A stretch of 64,000 bases of DNA. It comes from Herpetosiphon sp042688385. GTDB lineage: Bacteria; Chloroflexota; Chloroflexia; Chloroflexales; Herpetosiphonaceae. The notes beneath the pieces are model-generated. The model made no database searches. It was not told where the DNA came from and saw nothing but the letters and a program-made list of their open reading frames with translations. Location of the stretch: the NCBI RefSeq assembly GCF_042688385.1, contig NZ_JBHUPY010000012.1, forward strand, positions 1 to 64,000. The letters are read 5' to 3'. Of this stretch, positions 27,171 through 35,069 are shown piece by piece (the stretch's first letter is position 1; the number at the start of each line of letters is the position of its first letter). Made by a program: the position numbers and the translations under genes.

Positions 27171-27297
27171 ATCTTCTTCCATCCGGACTTTGACCGTCGG
27201 CTCTGGATTCGCACCAGCATCCTACCTTGCGGCTCGCGGGCTTATGTGGCTGAACCACCATCACCGCCGATAAGGAATTTCACCTAACCCTGAAGAC
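27171..27297 (-). promoter_or_regulatory. FMN riboswitch (RFN element)
   Basis: Read on the minus strand, this segment has the conserved RFN blocks in order: CTTCAGGG, GGTGAAATTCC, GGCGGTGATGG, AGCCCGCGAGCC, GATGCTGGTGCGAATCCAGA, GCCGACGGT, and AGTCCGGATGGAAGA. The outer P1 stem is formed by the CTTC and GAAG ends. It precedes ribX and ribY and should reduce their expression when FMN is plentiful. The switching mechanism is unclear: a weak wobble-rich hairpin around CCCTGAGA...TTTTGGGG followed by TTTTTTG (about 27031-27066) could be the terminator. Confidence 0.95.
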
Positions 27298-27392
27298 CAT
27301 AGTATTTAGTTACCTGTACCATAGCACTGAGTTTTGTAACTGTCAATACACTAACAGGCCAATTCGACTGAATAAGGGATTAGAGTGAGCAT

Positions 27393-27514
27393 GCCCTCAC
27401 CCCCAACCCCTCTCCCACTGGACGCGGGCGAGGGGCTTTAATTGCGTGGTTCTACCGCACTGCGTGGTGAAAATGGATGCTCCCCCTCGCCCGCGTTTTC
27501 GTGGGAGAGGGGAC
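27393..27514. repeat. Dispersed palindromic element, copy 1
   Basis: The left arm (CCCTCACCCCCAACCCCTC...GCGGGCGAGGGG) and right arm (CCCCTCGCCCGCG...GTGGGAGAGGGG) are inverted copies about 45 nt long around a 45-nt centre. Related copies lie at 29266-29473 and 55375-55507. No ORF is encoded, which is consistent with a MITE- or REP-like element. Confidence 0.85.
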
Positions 27515-27659
27515 ACGGTTTCCAATAAACCATTACAATGAGAGGCTAGGGGTCAGGGGCCAACATAATCAAGCAAATCTGTGCAATCTGTGGCTAAAAT
27601 ATTCATTGTTCGTGCAATGAGTGCAATTTGTGGCTAAATATTTCAAATACTTGGCCCAT

Positions 27660-27692
27660 AAAAAAAGCAACTGCCACGTTTGGCAATTGCTT
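27660..27692 (-). terminator. Intrinsic terminator of the roadblock-like gene
   Basis: On the minus strand AAGCAATTGCCA, loop AACG, and TGGCAGTTGCTT form a 12-bp stem (one G-T pair), followed by seven T's. It begins 28 bp after the stop codon. Confidence 0.9.
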
Positions 27693-27719
27693 GTAAGCTA
27701 GCTTAAAAAACCAGCAGGG

Positions 27720-28085
27720 TTAGAATTCGATTTTTTCTTCAATCTCGCTCAGCATAATCCGCGCAAGGGCCAAATTAGCGGTTGGTTTGTTGAGCGCGAG
27801 GTACAGGAAGATACTTGGTTTCTTTTGCAAAATTCGAATCAGATGATATTGCGTCCCTAAGGTAATCAAAATATCTTCAATCTGATCCTTTAGCCCAAGC
27901 CGACCCATCACTTTCATTTTAGAACGTACTACTTCAGTATTGCCTGCTGCAGCCAACTCTAAATTAAGGGCGCTATTCCCGCCAGCAGTGCCAAGGGTCA
28001 TGCCGCTGGTATAATCCACCAAAGCAACGCCTAACGCACCGTCGATGTTCATGGCCTCTTCGAGCGACTGTTTAATGTTATTCAT
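27720..28085 (-). CDS. Roadblock/LC7-like small protein
   Basis: The ATG at 28085, with AAAGGA 7 bp upstream, gives 121 residues; the upstream 14 codons are unlikely to be translated. The profile is that of a single roadblock/longin-like domain. It has an N-terminal helix and the strand-turn GALGVALVDYTSGMTLG, the helix LNLELAAAGNTEVVRSKM, and the strands DILITLGTQYHLIRIL and SIFLYLAL. In bacteria such proteins regulate MglA-type small GTPases and polarity. The MglA-like GTPase at 38.8 kb is a possible but unproven partner. Confidence 0.75.
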   Translation of the reverse strand: MNNIKQSLEEAMNIDGALGVALVDYTSGMTLGTAGGNSALNLELAAAGNTEVVRSKMKVMGRLGLKDQIEDILITLGTQYHLIRILQKKPSIFLYLALNKPTANLALARIMLSEIEEKIEF

Positions 28086-28218
28086 ACAACGTCCTTTTGT
28101 TCTACGCTCCAGACACAGAGGTATCATAGAAGGATTAAACTAGCCCGTCAAGAGCTAGCAGCAAATTCCATGGCTATCCATTTAGCTCGCTATCCACCAG
28201 CATAGCTAGTTGCTTGGT

Positions 28219-28851
28219 TTAGCTAAAACGCTCTACAACATGCAATTGCCCAGTTTGGGTGAGCCAGACTTCGAGCCACGGCTCGGCTTCCGCATAGGTG
28301 CAGAGAACCAGTTGTTGTTGCAACAATTCGGGCTAGTCGCCATCGGGCCAAACCATATGCCAACCACCAAGCGAAGCAACTGCATCTTCACGATACAGTG
28401 GGTGTTGCGCTTGATACAGTGTTTCATAGCCATCAACTAATTCGCGATCCGCAACATCATCAGCCCCAACCCAACCTTGATCATCACGAAATGAATCAAT
28501 CCATTGTTGAATCGTTGCTGATCCAAAATGCAAAACTGCATCTAATGGCGGCAAACTCGTTGCTGGCTGGGCATATAATGCCTGCATTGTTGCTAATTGT
28601 TCTTTAGTAAGTGACAACGAGCTAAGTTTGACTGAATAATTCGATTCAGCAGCATATTCAATGATTAAGGACGTTGCTTCAGTCAACATTGGCAAATAGG
28701 CACAATCAACAATCAGCACTGGGCCTGATTCAGCATTTAATTCGCCCCAATAGCCAGCAATCGGCTGATCGGGGGTGCTTGGCTCGGTTGTTAACATCAT
28801 CCAGGGACGAATTAAAACTTGTGCTTCAGCAAGTAACTTGGTTAAATCCAT
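28219..28851 (-). pseudogene. Hypothetical gene interrupted by an in-frame TAG stop
   Basis: A 172-residue frame starts at ATG 28851 and stops at TAG (28333-28335) right after LGGWHMVWPDGD. The same frame continues, open, for 37 codons with protein-like composition (PELLQQQLVLCTYAEAEPW, then LEVWLTQTGQLHVVERFS) to TAA at 28219-28221. A single G-to-A change in TGG would create the TAG; restoring Trp gives a coherent 210-residue protein with a WPDGDWPELL join. I do not recognise the family. It looks like an acidic cytoplasmic protein of the kind found in immunity or SMI1-like groups, but that is only an impression. The truncated product could still be made. Confidence 0.7.
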
Positions 28852-28880
28852 TTAAAAACCTCTTTCTTTACTAATTTCAA

Positions 28881-29171
28881 CTATTTCTTCGATTCAAATA
28901 GATCCAGTATGTAACCTAGGAGGTTAATAATCGCTATACTCCCAAAAAAATAAATCGGTAACACCCATAGAACAAATAATACTGGCTTTTTGCTGATAAG
29001 CATATAACCAAGCAACAAACAAAGGATTGCTATGATATAAAGTTTGTTAAAAATTAATGATCGGTAGATATAATCACAATTATCAAGCGTAACTTCAATA
29101 AATGCCCATAGAGCGAGGATAAATACGATTATTCCGATAATAATTAGACCATATCCAAAGAAAAAAATCAT
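28881..29171 (-). CDS. Small membrane protein of unknown function
   Basis: From ATG 29171 (AAGG box 8 bp upstream; a TTG at 29189 is less likely) the gene encodes 96 residues with three hydrophobic segments (about 5-25, 43-60 and 65-88). The product ends in a charged tail, LFESKK. No family is recognised. Its A+T content is higher than that of neighbouring genes, which hints at a separate origin. It lies 29 bp upstream of the interrupted gene on the same strand, so the two may have formed one unit. Confidence 0.6.
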   Translation of the reverse strand: MIFFFGYGLIIIGIIVFILALWAFIEVTLDNCDYIYRSLIFNKLYIIAILCLLLGYMLISKKPVLFVLWVLPIYFFGSIAIINLLGYILDLFESKK

Positions 29172-29596
29172 TGTCCCATCCTTGCCCAAAATAGTATAGA
29201 GATTCCAGATCTAGGCCAGCAAACCAGTTGTAAATTGAGGTTGAACTCCGTTGAAAAACCGAGCACGTAGGTGTAATGGTTCATTAGGTTGGCAACCATG
29301 TGCATGCCCTCACCCCAGCCCCTCTCCCACTGAACGCGGGCGAGGGGAGCGCTGGTTTTTACCGATGTATTGCGCAAGAACCACCGCGTTAAAGCCCCTC
29401 GCCCGCCACGTGGGAGAGGGGTTGGGGTGAGGGGATCAGGCCGTGGTTAACCTGATGTATTAGTACACCTACGCTACAATAAGAGAGATCCTTCTGTTAG
29501 AGAGAATGTATCGAGCACTATCCAAACCCACACAATGAAACGCTTTTGTTTGTGCTTGTCGTTGGTAAAAAATAAGCCTAGTTTGAGAGAGGTCGT
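29172..29596. other. Intergenic region dominated by palindromic element
   Basis: This divergent gap contains the palindromic element at 29266-29473. The remainder (29480-29596) should hold the promoter of the plus-strand gene at 29597, whose start is preceded by GAGAGAGG. No -35/-10 pair was convincing and no other gene is visible. Confidence 0.6.
29266..29473. repeat. Dispersed palindromic element, copy 2, with terminal inverted repeats
   Basis: The inner arms match copy 1 (GCCCCTCTCCCAC...GCGGGCGAGGGG against its inverted partner). Outside them, CGTAGGTGTA at 29266-29275 and TACACCTACG at 29464-29473 form perfect 10-bp terminal inverted repeats, with a partly matching stretch (CATTAGGTT/AACCTGATG) just inside. 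The whole is about 208 bp and non-coding, as expected of a MITE. Confidence 0.85.
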
Positions 29597-30268
29597 ATGG
29601 ATAATGAATTAAGCAAAGCAGCAAAACAGCCAATGCTTCCCAAACCAATTCCCATTCCACTACCGCCGAGAGCAGCGGGCGTTGCCAAATGGCCAGCAAA
29701 CTGCAATGGTATTTTGCCAAATGTCGAGAGCTTTCGTTGGCCCGAAACTATGCAATGGATCGCAAGTTTGCCCAAACCGCGCGAACATATGCTGATCGAG
29801 CTTGGCGTAGGCATGGTTTTCCCAGGTTTGATGTTACGCCATTTTGCCTACACCACCCGTTGGTACAAATGCCCCATGGATTGGCTGGTTTATGCCCGTG
29901 GGTTATATGCCTTTTTGCAGCAGCCCGAACGCTTGCGCCGCTATCTCTATGGCGCGAGCATTAGCCCAGTAGAGCGCAAACAGCTTGATGAACTGCGTTC
30001 GAGCAGGATGTTTATTGGCCAACGCGACGCTTGGAACTACATCAATTCGCTTGAATGCGCAATTACGCGCAGCTTGCTAGCGGCAAGTTTAAGCTATGCG
30101 CTGCCTTTTTTGCTTGCTGATCCTGATTATCAAGCCCGCTATCCAAGCAGCATCCTTGATGTCTATTTGTTTGTGGTTGCCGCCAGCGATTTGTTTTGGC
30201 GCACCGATAAACTCTTGCAAATTATCGATGGCGAAGTCAGTAGCCTTGAAGATTTTGGTTTTTTCTAG
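29597..30268 (+). CDS. Hypothetical protein
   Basis: The family of this 223-residue protein was not recognised. It starts with a Pro-rich segment (MLPKPIPIPLPPRAAG), has many aromatic residues, and is largely helical from about residue 85 (FAYTTRWYKCPMDWLVYARG onwards). One segment, SLSYALPFLLA, is only mildly hydrophobic, so it is probably soluble. The ATG follows GAGAGAGG by about 4 bp. It runs in the same direction as the tyrosine recombinase 94 bp downstream, but no functional link is evident. Confidence 0.6.
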   Translation: MDNELSKAAKQPMLPKPIPIPLPPRAAGVAKWPANCNGILPNVESFRWPETMQWIASLPKPREHMLIELGVGMVFPGLMLRHFAYTTRWYKCPMDWLVYARGLYAFLQQPERLRRYLYGASISPVERKQLDELRSSRMFIGQRDAWNYINSLECAITRSLLAASLSYALPFLLADPDYQARYPSSILDVYLFVVAASDLFWRTDKLLQIIDGEVSSLEDFGFF

Positions 30269-30361
30269 CCAAATCAAGCGTGCACATACGAACAAGCGTG
30301 CTTTGACAAGCGCTCATGAGATCGGCTACACTGCATCCATACGCTAAACGAGGCTGATCTT

Positions 30362-31492
30362 ATGGATGAATTTGAGTTAATTCCACAGCAGGGCAACAAT
30401 CCTCTTGCGCCCAATTTCACCAACGTCATGAAGCAACGCAGTGTTGTCGCCGACCAAATTTCGGCCCAGCATAGTTTCATCGAATATCGCCTGCGCCAAC
30501 GCCCGCAAACAATTCGCCGCCACAACACCGATTTGAAAATTTTTGCCGATTTTCTGGCCAGCATTGGCATTGTGATTCCGGTTGATGAACACGAAGTGCC
30601 AATTCTCGCTACCGAGCCAGCTGCTTGGGCCGAAATGAGCGTTGGCATCGTCACAACCTTTCGCACCTGGATGCTGAATGAAGGCTATGCGCTTGGCTCA
30701 GTTAATATTCGGCTTAGCACTGTGCGACTCTACTGTCGCTTGGCCCATCAAGCTGGGGTTTTGAGCCTTGAGGCGTGGAGCCGAATCCACACCGTCGAGG
30801 GTTATCGCCGCCGCGAAGGCGATGGGATTGATGCCCAACGTGAAGCCACCGAAACCCCAACCCGGCTTTCAACCAAAAAAGCTGCGCCTCACATCTTAGA
30901 TCAAAGCCAAATTCGCGAACTCAAACGGGCCGCCCGCACCAATCCGCAAAATCGCACGCCCGAGGTTGGCTGGCGCGATTATCTGATCGTTTGCTTGCTG
31001 GTCGATTTGGGCATGCGCTGCGGCGAGGTTGTGGTGCTCAAGTGGGCGCATATCCAAGGCAAAGTCTTGCTGGTCGATCGACCAAAAGTTGATAAAGTGC
31101 AAAAACATCGGCTGATTGGTGATACCGCCAAAGCCCTGCGCGAATATCAAAAAGTTATTGCCCAACCAGCCAATCCCCAAACCGCGCTCTTGGCGGCGTT
31201 TGATCATAAAGGCAATCAGATTGGCTTTGGCATTTCTGAGCGGGCGATTCACAAACGTATCGTGCAGCTCGGCAAATTAATTGGCATCAACAACCTTGCG
31301 CCACATGATTTGCGCCATTCGTGGGCGACTCGCGTGGCCCAAACCAACATTCCGGTGCAAGCCCTACGCGATGCAGGCGGCTGGACCAACCTCAATACGC
31401 CCAACCGCTACATTGCCCAACAGGCGATTGCCAATGACGGCGTGAGCTTGTTTAGCGACGATGGCGCGCTTGATGACGATGATGCAGCCTAA
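30362..31492 (+). CDS. Tyrosine recombinase/phage-type integrase
   Basis: The 376-residue protein has an N-terminal core-binding (SAM-like) domain (about residues 40-150; FIEYRLRQRPQTIRRHNTDL). The catalytic domain has Arg219 (LGMRCGEVVVL), His315 and Arg318 (HDLRHSW), Trp341 in the position often held by His or Trp (AGGW), and the nucleophile Tyr350 (NRYIAQ). It cuts and joins DNA through a 3'-phosphotyrosine. The C-terminus ends in an acidic tail (DDDGALDDDDAA type). There are no phage or transposon genes nearby and no att repeats were noticed, so it may be a solitary or domesticated recombinase. Confidence 0.9.
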   Translation: MDEFELIPQQGNNPLAPNFTNVMKQRSVVADQISAQHSFIEYRLRQRPQTIRRHNTDLKIFADFLASIGIVIPVDEHEVPILATEPAAWAEMSVGIVTTFRTWMLNEGYALGSVNIRLSTVRLYCRLAHQAGVLSLEAWSRIHTVEGYRRREGDGIDAQREATETPTRLSTKKAAPHILDQSQIRELKRAARTNPQNRTPEVGWRDYLIVCLLVDLGMRCGEVVVLKWAHIQGKVLLVDRPKVDKVQKHRLIGDTAKALREYQKVIAQPANPQTALLAAFDHKGNQIGFGISERAIHKRIVQLGKLIGINNLAPHDLRHSWATRVAQTNIPVQALRDAGGWTNLNTPNRYIAQQAIANDGVSLFSDDGALDDDDAA

Positions 31493-31566
31493 TTGCCACT
31501 TGCAGCTTTACCTGTTTGGGTTATGATGAACAGCAATTGAGTTTGGCTTGTGGAGTACCATTCAGC

Positions 31567-32256
31567 GTGGATAGCTTAATTCTGGCCTCGGCCTCACCAC
31601 GACGGCATGATTTGTTAAGTAGTTTGGGCCTGTCGTTTATAATTGAGGCAAATGATGGGGAAGAGCGCCAAGATCAGGTTCCTCCGGCGATTGTGGAGCA
31701 ACTTCCAGCCTTCGATTTAGGCCTCGCCAGTCACCCAACCTTGTTAGCGTGGCGCAAAGCCCAAGCCGCCCGCGAAACGAATCAGCAAGCAGTGATTCTT
31801 GCAGCTGATACAATTGTGGTGATTGATCGGATGATCTTGGGCAAGCCACGTGATCCGGCTCATGCTTATGAGTTACTGCGCCGCCTTGCCGGACGTTGGC
31901 ATACTGTTTATACCGGAGTTGTGGTGCTACCCGCCGCCTCTGAACAGCCGTTATGTGAATTGGTTGCCGCCGAGGTGCATTTAGCGCCGCTCAGCGATGC
32001 TGAGATTTGGGACTACATTGCAACTGGCGAGCCAATGGATAAAGCTGGTGCCTATGGAGTTCAAGGCATTGGCGGACGGCTGGTCGAAGAGGTTCAAGGC
32101 AGTTTTACAACCGTTGTTGGGCTACCGCTTCCAACGACTGCCAGTTTGTTGAGCCAAGCGGGAATCGCAATTCCCTATAGCGTTGAGCAAGCATGGCAGC
32201 GTTGGCGTGCTACATTAGCAAAGGAACCACTATGTATGCAACAGTCAAAGTGCTGA
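31567..32256 (+). CDS. maf: Maf-like nucleoside triphosphate pyrophosphatase
   Basis: I place the start at GTG 31567, so that the protein begins VDSLILASASPRRHDLL, the usual Maf N-terminus. GGAG lies 11 bp upstream, and a TTG 17 codons earlier is the alternative. The 229-residue product contains SASPRR, the ILAADTIVVIDRMILGKP strand with the catalytic Asp, GRWHTVYTGVVV, and EPMDKAGAYGVQGIGG. Maf enzymes hydrolyse non-canonical or pyrimidine NTPs and affect septation. An insertion around residues 38-60 (EERQDQVPPAIVEQLPAFD) is longer than usual. The 3' end overlaps the response-regulator start by 25 bp. Confidence 0.88.
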   Translation: MDSLILASASPRRHDLLSSLGLSFIIEANDGEERQDQVPPAIVEQLPAFDLGLASHPTLLAWRKAQAARETNQQAVILAADTIVVIDRMILGKPRDPAHAYELLRRLAGRWHTVYTGVVVLPAASEQPLCELVAAEVHLAPLSDAEIWDYIATGEPMDKAGAYGVQGIGGRLVEEVQGSFTTVVGLPLPTTASLLSQAGIAIPYSVEQAWQRWRATLAKEPLCMQQSKC

Positions 32257-32999
32257 TGGTCGATGATCACCCGTTGTTCCGCCAAGGGGTGCGCTGGGCG
32301 CTGTCAAGCGAACGCGATATAAAGATCATTGGCGAGGGTTCTAGTGCCGAAGAAGGCTTGGTCTTAATTTCTGAGCATGAGCCAGATGTAGTGCTAACCG
32401 ATTTGAACTTACCCAACATGGATGGCTTGGAATTTACCCGCACCATTCGCCGCCAATATCCAAACATTGGCGTGGTGATGTTGAGCGTCTACGAAAGCGA
32501 CGAGCATGCCTTCAATGCCTTGCGCGCTGGAGCCGCCGCCTATTATTCCAAGGAAATTAGCCCCAAAACCTTGGCAACGGTCTTGCGACGAGTGGCCCGC
32601 GGCGAATATGTGATTAACGATGTGATGTTTGAAGATCCACGGGTCGCTGATCGAATTTTGACTCAGTTCCGGGGTTTGCAAACGGGCATTGTGGCCGAGC
32701 CAGACCTTGATATTAGCTTATTCTCGCCCTTGAGCGACCGTGAAATTGAGGTTTTGGAGCATATTGCCAGCGGCGCAACCAACAAAGATATTGCCGATGC
32801 GCTGAAAATTAGCACCCAAACCGTCAAAAACCATATTTCATCGATTTTGCGCAAGCTTTCGTTGAACGATCGCACGCAAGCGGTATTGTATGCGCTGCGC
32901 CGAGGCTGGATCGAAACCCCAGCAACCTTGTTGGAAAGCATCGAACGCCGTGGCTCGCAGGCACTGAATTTTAATAATGCTGATGATGACGACGAATGA
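32232..32999 (+). CDS. NarL/FixJ-family response regulator
   Basis: The ATG at 32232, preceded by AAGGA at 8 bp, gives 255 residues. The receiver domain has the acidic pair Asp11-Asp12 and the phospho-acceptor Asp57 (VVLTDLNLPNMDG). The C-terminal LuxR-type helix-turn-helix starts at PLSDREIEVLEHIASG and contains STQTVKNHISSILRKL. It would bind DNA when phosphorylated. No histidine kinase lies beside it, so it is an orphan regulator in this window. The tail is acidic (NADDDDE) and its last codon overlaps the lipid kinase start (ATGA). Confidence 0.93.
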   Translation: MYATVKVLMVDDHPLFRQGVRWALSSERDIKIIGEGSSAEEGLVLISEHEPDVVLTDLNLPNMDGLEFTRTIRRQYPNIGVVMLSVYESDEHAFNALRAGAAAYYSKEISPKTLATVLRRVARGEYVINDVMFEDPRVADRILTQFRGLQTGIVAEPDLDISLFSPLSDREIEVLEHIASGATNKDIADALKISTQTVKNHISSILRKLSLNDRTQAVLYALRRGWIETPATLLESIERRGSQALNFNNADDDDE

Positions 33000-33889
33000 A
33001 ACGAGTAACAGTCATTCTTAATCCAATGGCAGGCAATGCCCATCAACGTCGTGCAATTGCCAAAGGTATCACCGAATGGCGCAGTAACCAAGGTTGGCAA
33101 GTTCGGCTGCGCGAAACCCGCCGCGCAGGCGATGCAACCACGTTTGCCCGCGAAGAAGCCAAACGCAACGATCTGATTGTAGCGGCTGGTGGCGATGGAA
33201 CGATCAACGAGGTCATGAATGGCCTCGTTGGTACCGATACCGCTTTGGGAGCACTGCCGGTTGGCACAGGCAACGTCTGGGTGCGCGAATTACATCAATC
33301 GCTCAATCCGTTGCATGCAGCCCGCCAATTAGCTGATGGCCATGTCGAACTTGTCGATGTTGGGCAAGCCAACGAGCGCTATTTTTTGCTGATGGCTGGG
33401 ATTGGCCTCGATGCGGCGATTACCCGCGAAGTGCGTTCTGCAGATAAAAAACGCTTAGGTCGCTTGGCCTATGTGATCAAAAGTTTGCCAGTGCTTTGGC
33501 GCTTACGTGGCACCCGCACCCGCATCAGCCTTGATGGTGAGCCACTCAAGGGCAATGCGCTGTTTGTGCTGATTAGCAACTCGCGGCTATATGGCGGCGT
33601 GCTCAACATTGCTTATCGGGCAGCCATGCGTGATGGAATGCTCGATGTTTGTACGATGATGGGCGATAGTGCCCTCGATGCCCCCAAATTGCTTGCCGGA
33701 ATTTTGTTCCGCGGCTATGGGATGATTCAAGGCTTAGAATATCGCCAAGCTCGTGAGATCGAGATTGCATGCTCGAAGCCTTTGCCAATTCAAGTCGATG
33801 GTGATGCAATTGGCACCACTCCCATGACCTTTCGGGTCGTTCCGCAAGCGCTACGCGTGCTTTTACCGCGTACCACTGAAATCAACTAA
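32996..33889 (+). CDS. Diacylglycerol kinase-family lipid kinase (YegS/BmrU-like)
   Basis: The 297-residue protein has the DAGK catalytic domain. It opens ILNPMAGN and carries the nucleotide-binding GGDGT at residues 65-69, followed by INEVMNGL, and the LGALPVGTGNVWVREL segment. The C-terminal beta-sandwich has GVLNIAYRAAMRDGMLDV and the IQVDGDAIG turn. It phosphorylates diacylglycerol, sphingoid or related lipids at the membrane; the exact lipid is unknown. It is translationally coupled to the response regulator, a link that could connect lipid recycling to signalling. Confidence 0.9.
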   Translation: MKRVTVILNPMAGNAHQRRAIAKGITEWRSNQGWQVRLRETRRAGDATTFAREEAKRNDLIVAAGGDGTINEVMNGLVGTDTALGALPVGTGNVWVRELHQSLNPLHAARQLADGHVELVDVGQANERYFLLMAGIGLDAAITREVRSADKKRLGRLAYVIKSLPVLWRLRGTRTRISLDGEPLKGNALFVLISNSRLYGGVLNIAYRAAMRDGMLDVCTMMGDSALDAPKLLAGILFRGYGMIQGLEYRQAREIEIACSKPLPIQVDGDAIGTTPMTFRVVPQALRVLLPRTTEIN

Positions 33890-33909
33890 CCCTGTAGATG
33901 AGGTTCTGT

Positions 33910-35040
33910 GTGAGACGTTCGTTCTATTTGCTGATCGTGCTTTGTTTGTTGGCCGCCTGTAGTGAAGCAGGCTCAGCCCTGCCAACTATGGAGGCCCTCC
34001 CCACCACTGAAGCTCAACCAGCAGTCGATGAAACCCAAGCTACCCAAATTGTGGTCGAAAATCAAAGCAATGTTCCCGGCAAATTGCTCTTCGTGCGGGT
34101 CGAAAATGGCTCAGGCGATATTTGGGTCCACGAAGGCACCGAGGCTCGGCGCATCACCACATCACACAAAAAATACCAGCCAAGTTGGTCGCCAGATGGC
34201 AGCCAAATTGCCTACATTCAACGCGAAGAAAGCTTCGCCGATATTTGGGTGATGAATGCCAATGGCTCCAACAAACAGCAGGTAACCAATAACGAACCAG
34301 CGGGAATTCCAGCTCGTTCCGAAGATCATGTGCAAAGCATTCGCTGGGCCTTCTACCCACGTTGGTCGCCAGATGGCCAGTTTCTCAGCTATGTGTCGCA
34401 GGCCCAAACTCCGCGTAGCGTTGGTGGCGATTCGTACCAAGAGTATCCGCTTTCGCTCTATGTGTATGGCACCCGCCGCATTGGCAGTGGCGAGTTCCCA
34501 ACTGCCAGCTTTCAACGCTTTGTTCAAGCAGATACCGATTTGAGCCACCCAACCTGGTCTGCAGATGGTTCGATGATTGTCTACAGTCAGGCCGAGCGCT
34601 GTTTTGGCTGCGAAGTGGCCGATATTCAACTTGGCTATGCTGTGCTTGATCTCCCAGGCGGCAATGACGAGTATGGCGTGCTGCAAGGCCCAAACGACGA
34701 TACATTTAAAGGTGCGCTTGATCCAGCGTTCTCGCCTGATGGCAAATGGTTGGCCTTCACCAAGAGCGAAAATGGCTATAGCGATATTTTTATCGTGCCT
34801 GCTCCCGATGCGACTGGCAAAGTCAGTAGTGCGCCGATTAAACTCACCAGCACTGGCCGTTCGCGCCAAGCCACATGGTCGCCTGATAGCAGCAAATTGG
34901 CCTTCTTCACGATCAACGATCAGGTAACTCTTTCGATTGCCGATCTCACGGTTCAAGGCAATACGCCTAGCCTCGGCCAACCAGTCGATATTCGGCGCGA
35001 CCTGTTTGATGTCGATTCAGGGATGGCATGGGCTAAATAA
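33910..35040 (+). CDS. TolB-like beta-propeller lipoprotein
   Basis: I prefer the GTG at 33910 because TGAGG lies 6 bp upstream; the ATG at 33898 has no Shine-Dalgarno. The 376-residue product has a lipoprotein signal (SFYLLIVLCLLAACSE), a Thr/Glu-rich spacer, and at least four PD40/WD40-like propeller blades marked by WSPDG (WSPDGSQIAYI, WSPDGQFLSYV, FSPDGKWLAFT and WSPDSSKLAFF). Such proteins sit on the outer face of the membrane and bind proteins or ligands; no enzyme motif is seen. It lies 20 bp after the lipid kinase. Confidence 0.85.
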   Translation: MRRSFYLLIVLCLLAACSEAGSALPTMEALPTTEAQPAVDETQATQIVVENQSNVPGKLLFVRVENGSGDIWVHEGTEARRITTSHKKYQPSWSPDGSQIAYIQREESFADIWVMNANGSNKQQVTNNEPAGIPARSEDHVQSIRWAFYPRWSPDGQFLSYVSQAQTPRSVGGDSYQEYPLSLYVYGTRRIGSGEFPTASFQRFVQADTDLSHPTWSADGSMIVYSQAERCFGCEVADIQLGYAVLDLPGGNDEYGVLQGPNDDTFKGALDPAFSPDGKWLAFTKSENGYSDIFIVPAPDATGKVSSAPIKLTSTGRSRQATWSPDSSKLAFFTINDQVTLSIADLTVQGNTPSLGQPVDIRRDLFDVDSGMAWAK

Positions 35041-35069
35041 GGCCCATCCACCAAGGAGCAACGAAGCCC

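Larger units (their letters stand above)
27298..27719. other. Gene-free region with palindromic repeat and short degenerate repeats
   Basis: No gene was recognised. It holds one copy of the palindromic element (27393-27514), then two related short phrases (CAATCTGTGGCTAAA at about 27584 and CAATTTGTGGCTAAA at about 27625), and the terminator of the roadblock-like gene at 27660-27692. The A+T-rich stretch 27300-27390 may hold the promoter of the riboswitch transcript. Confidence 0.6.

Noticed and set aside
29266..29473. Insertion sequence
   Set aside because: It is only about 208 bp and encodes no transposase; it is at most a non-autonomous element.
34162..34980. 272-codon minus-strand frame opposite the lipoprotein gene
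   Set aside because: It is an antisense shadow of the TolB-like gene, without family motifs or a ribosome-binding site.
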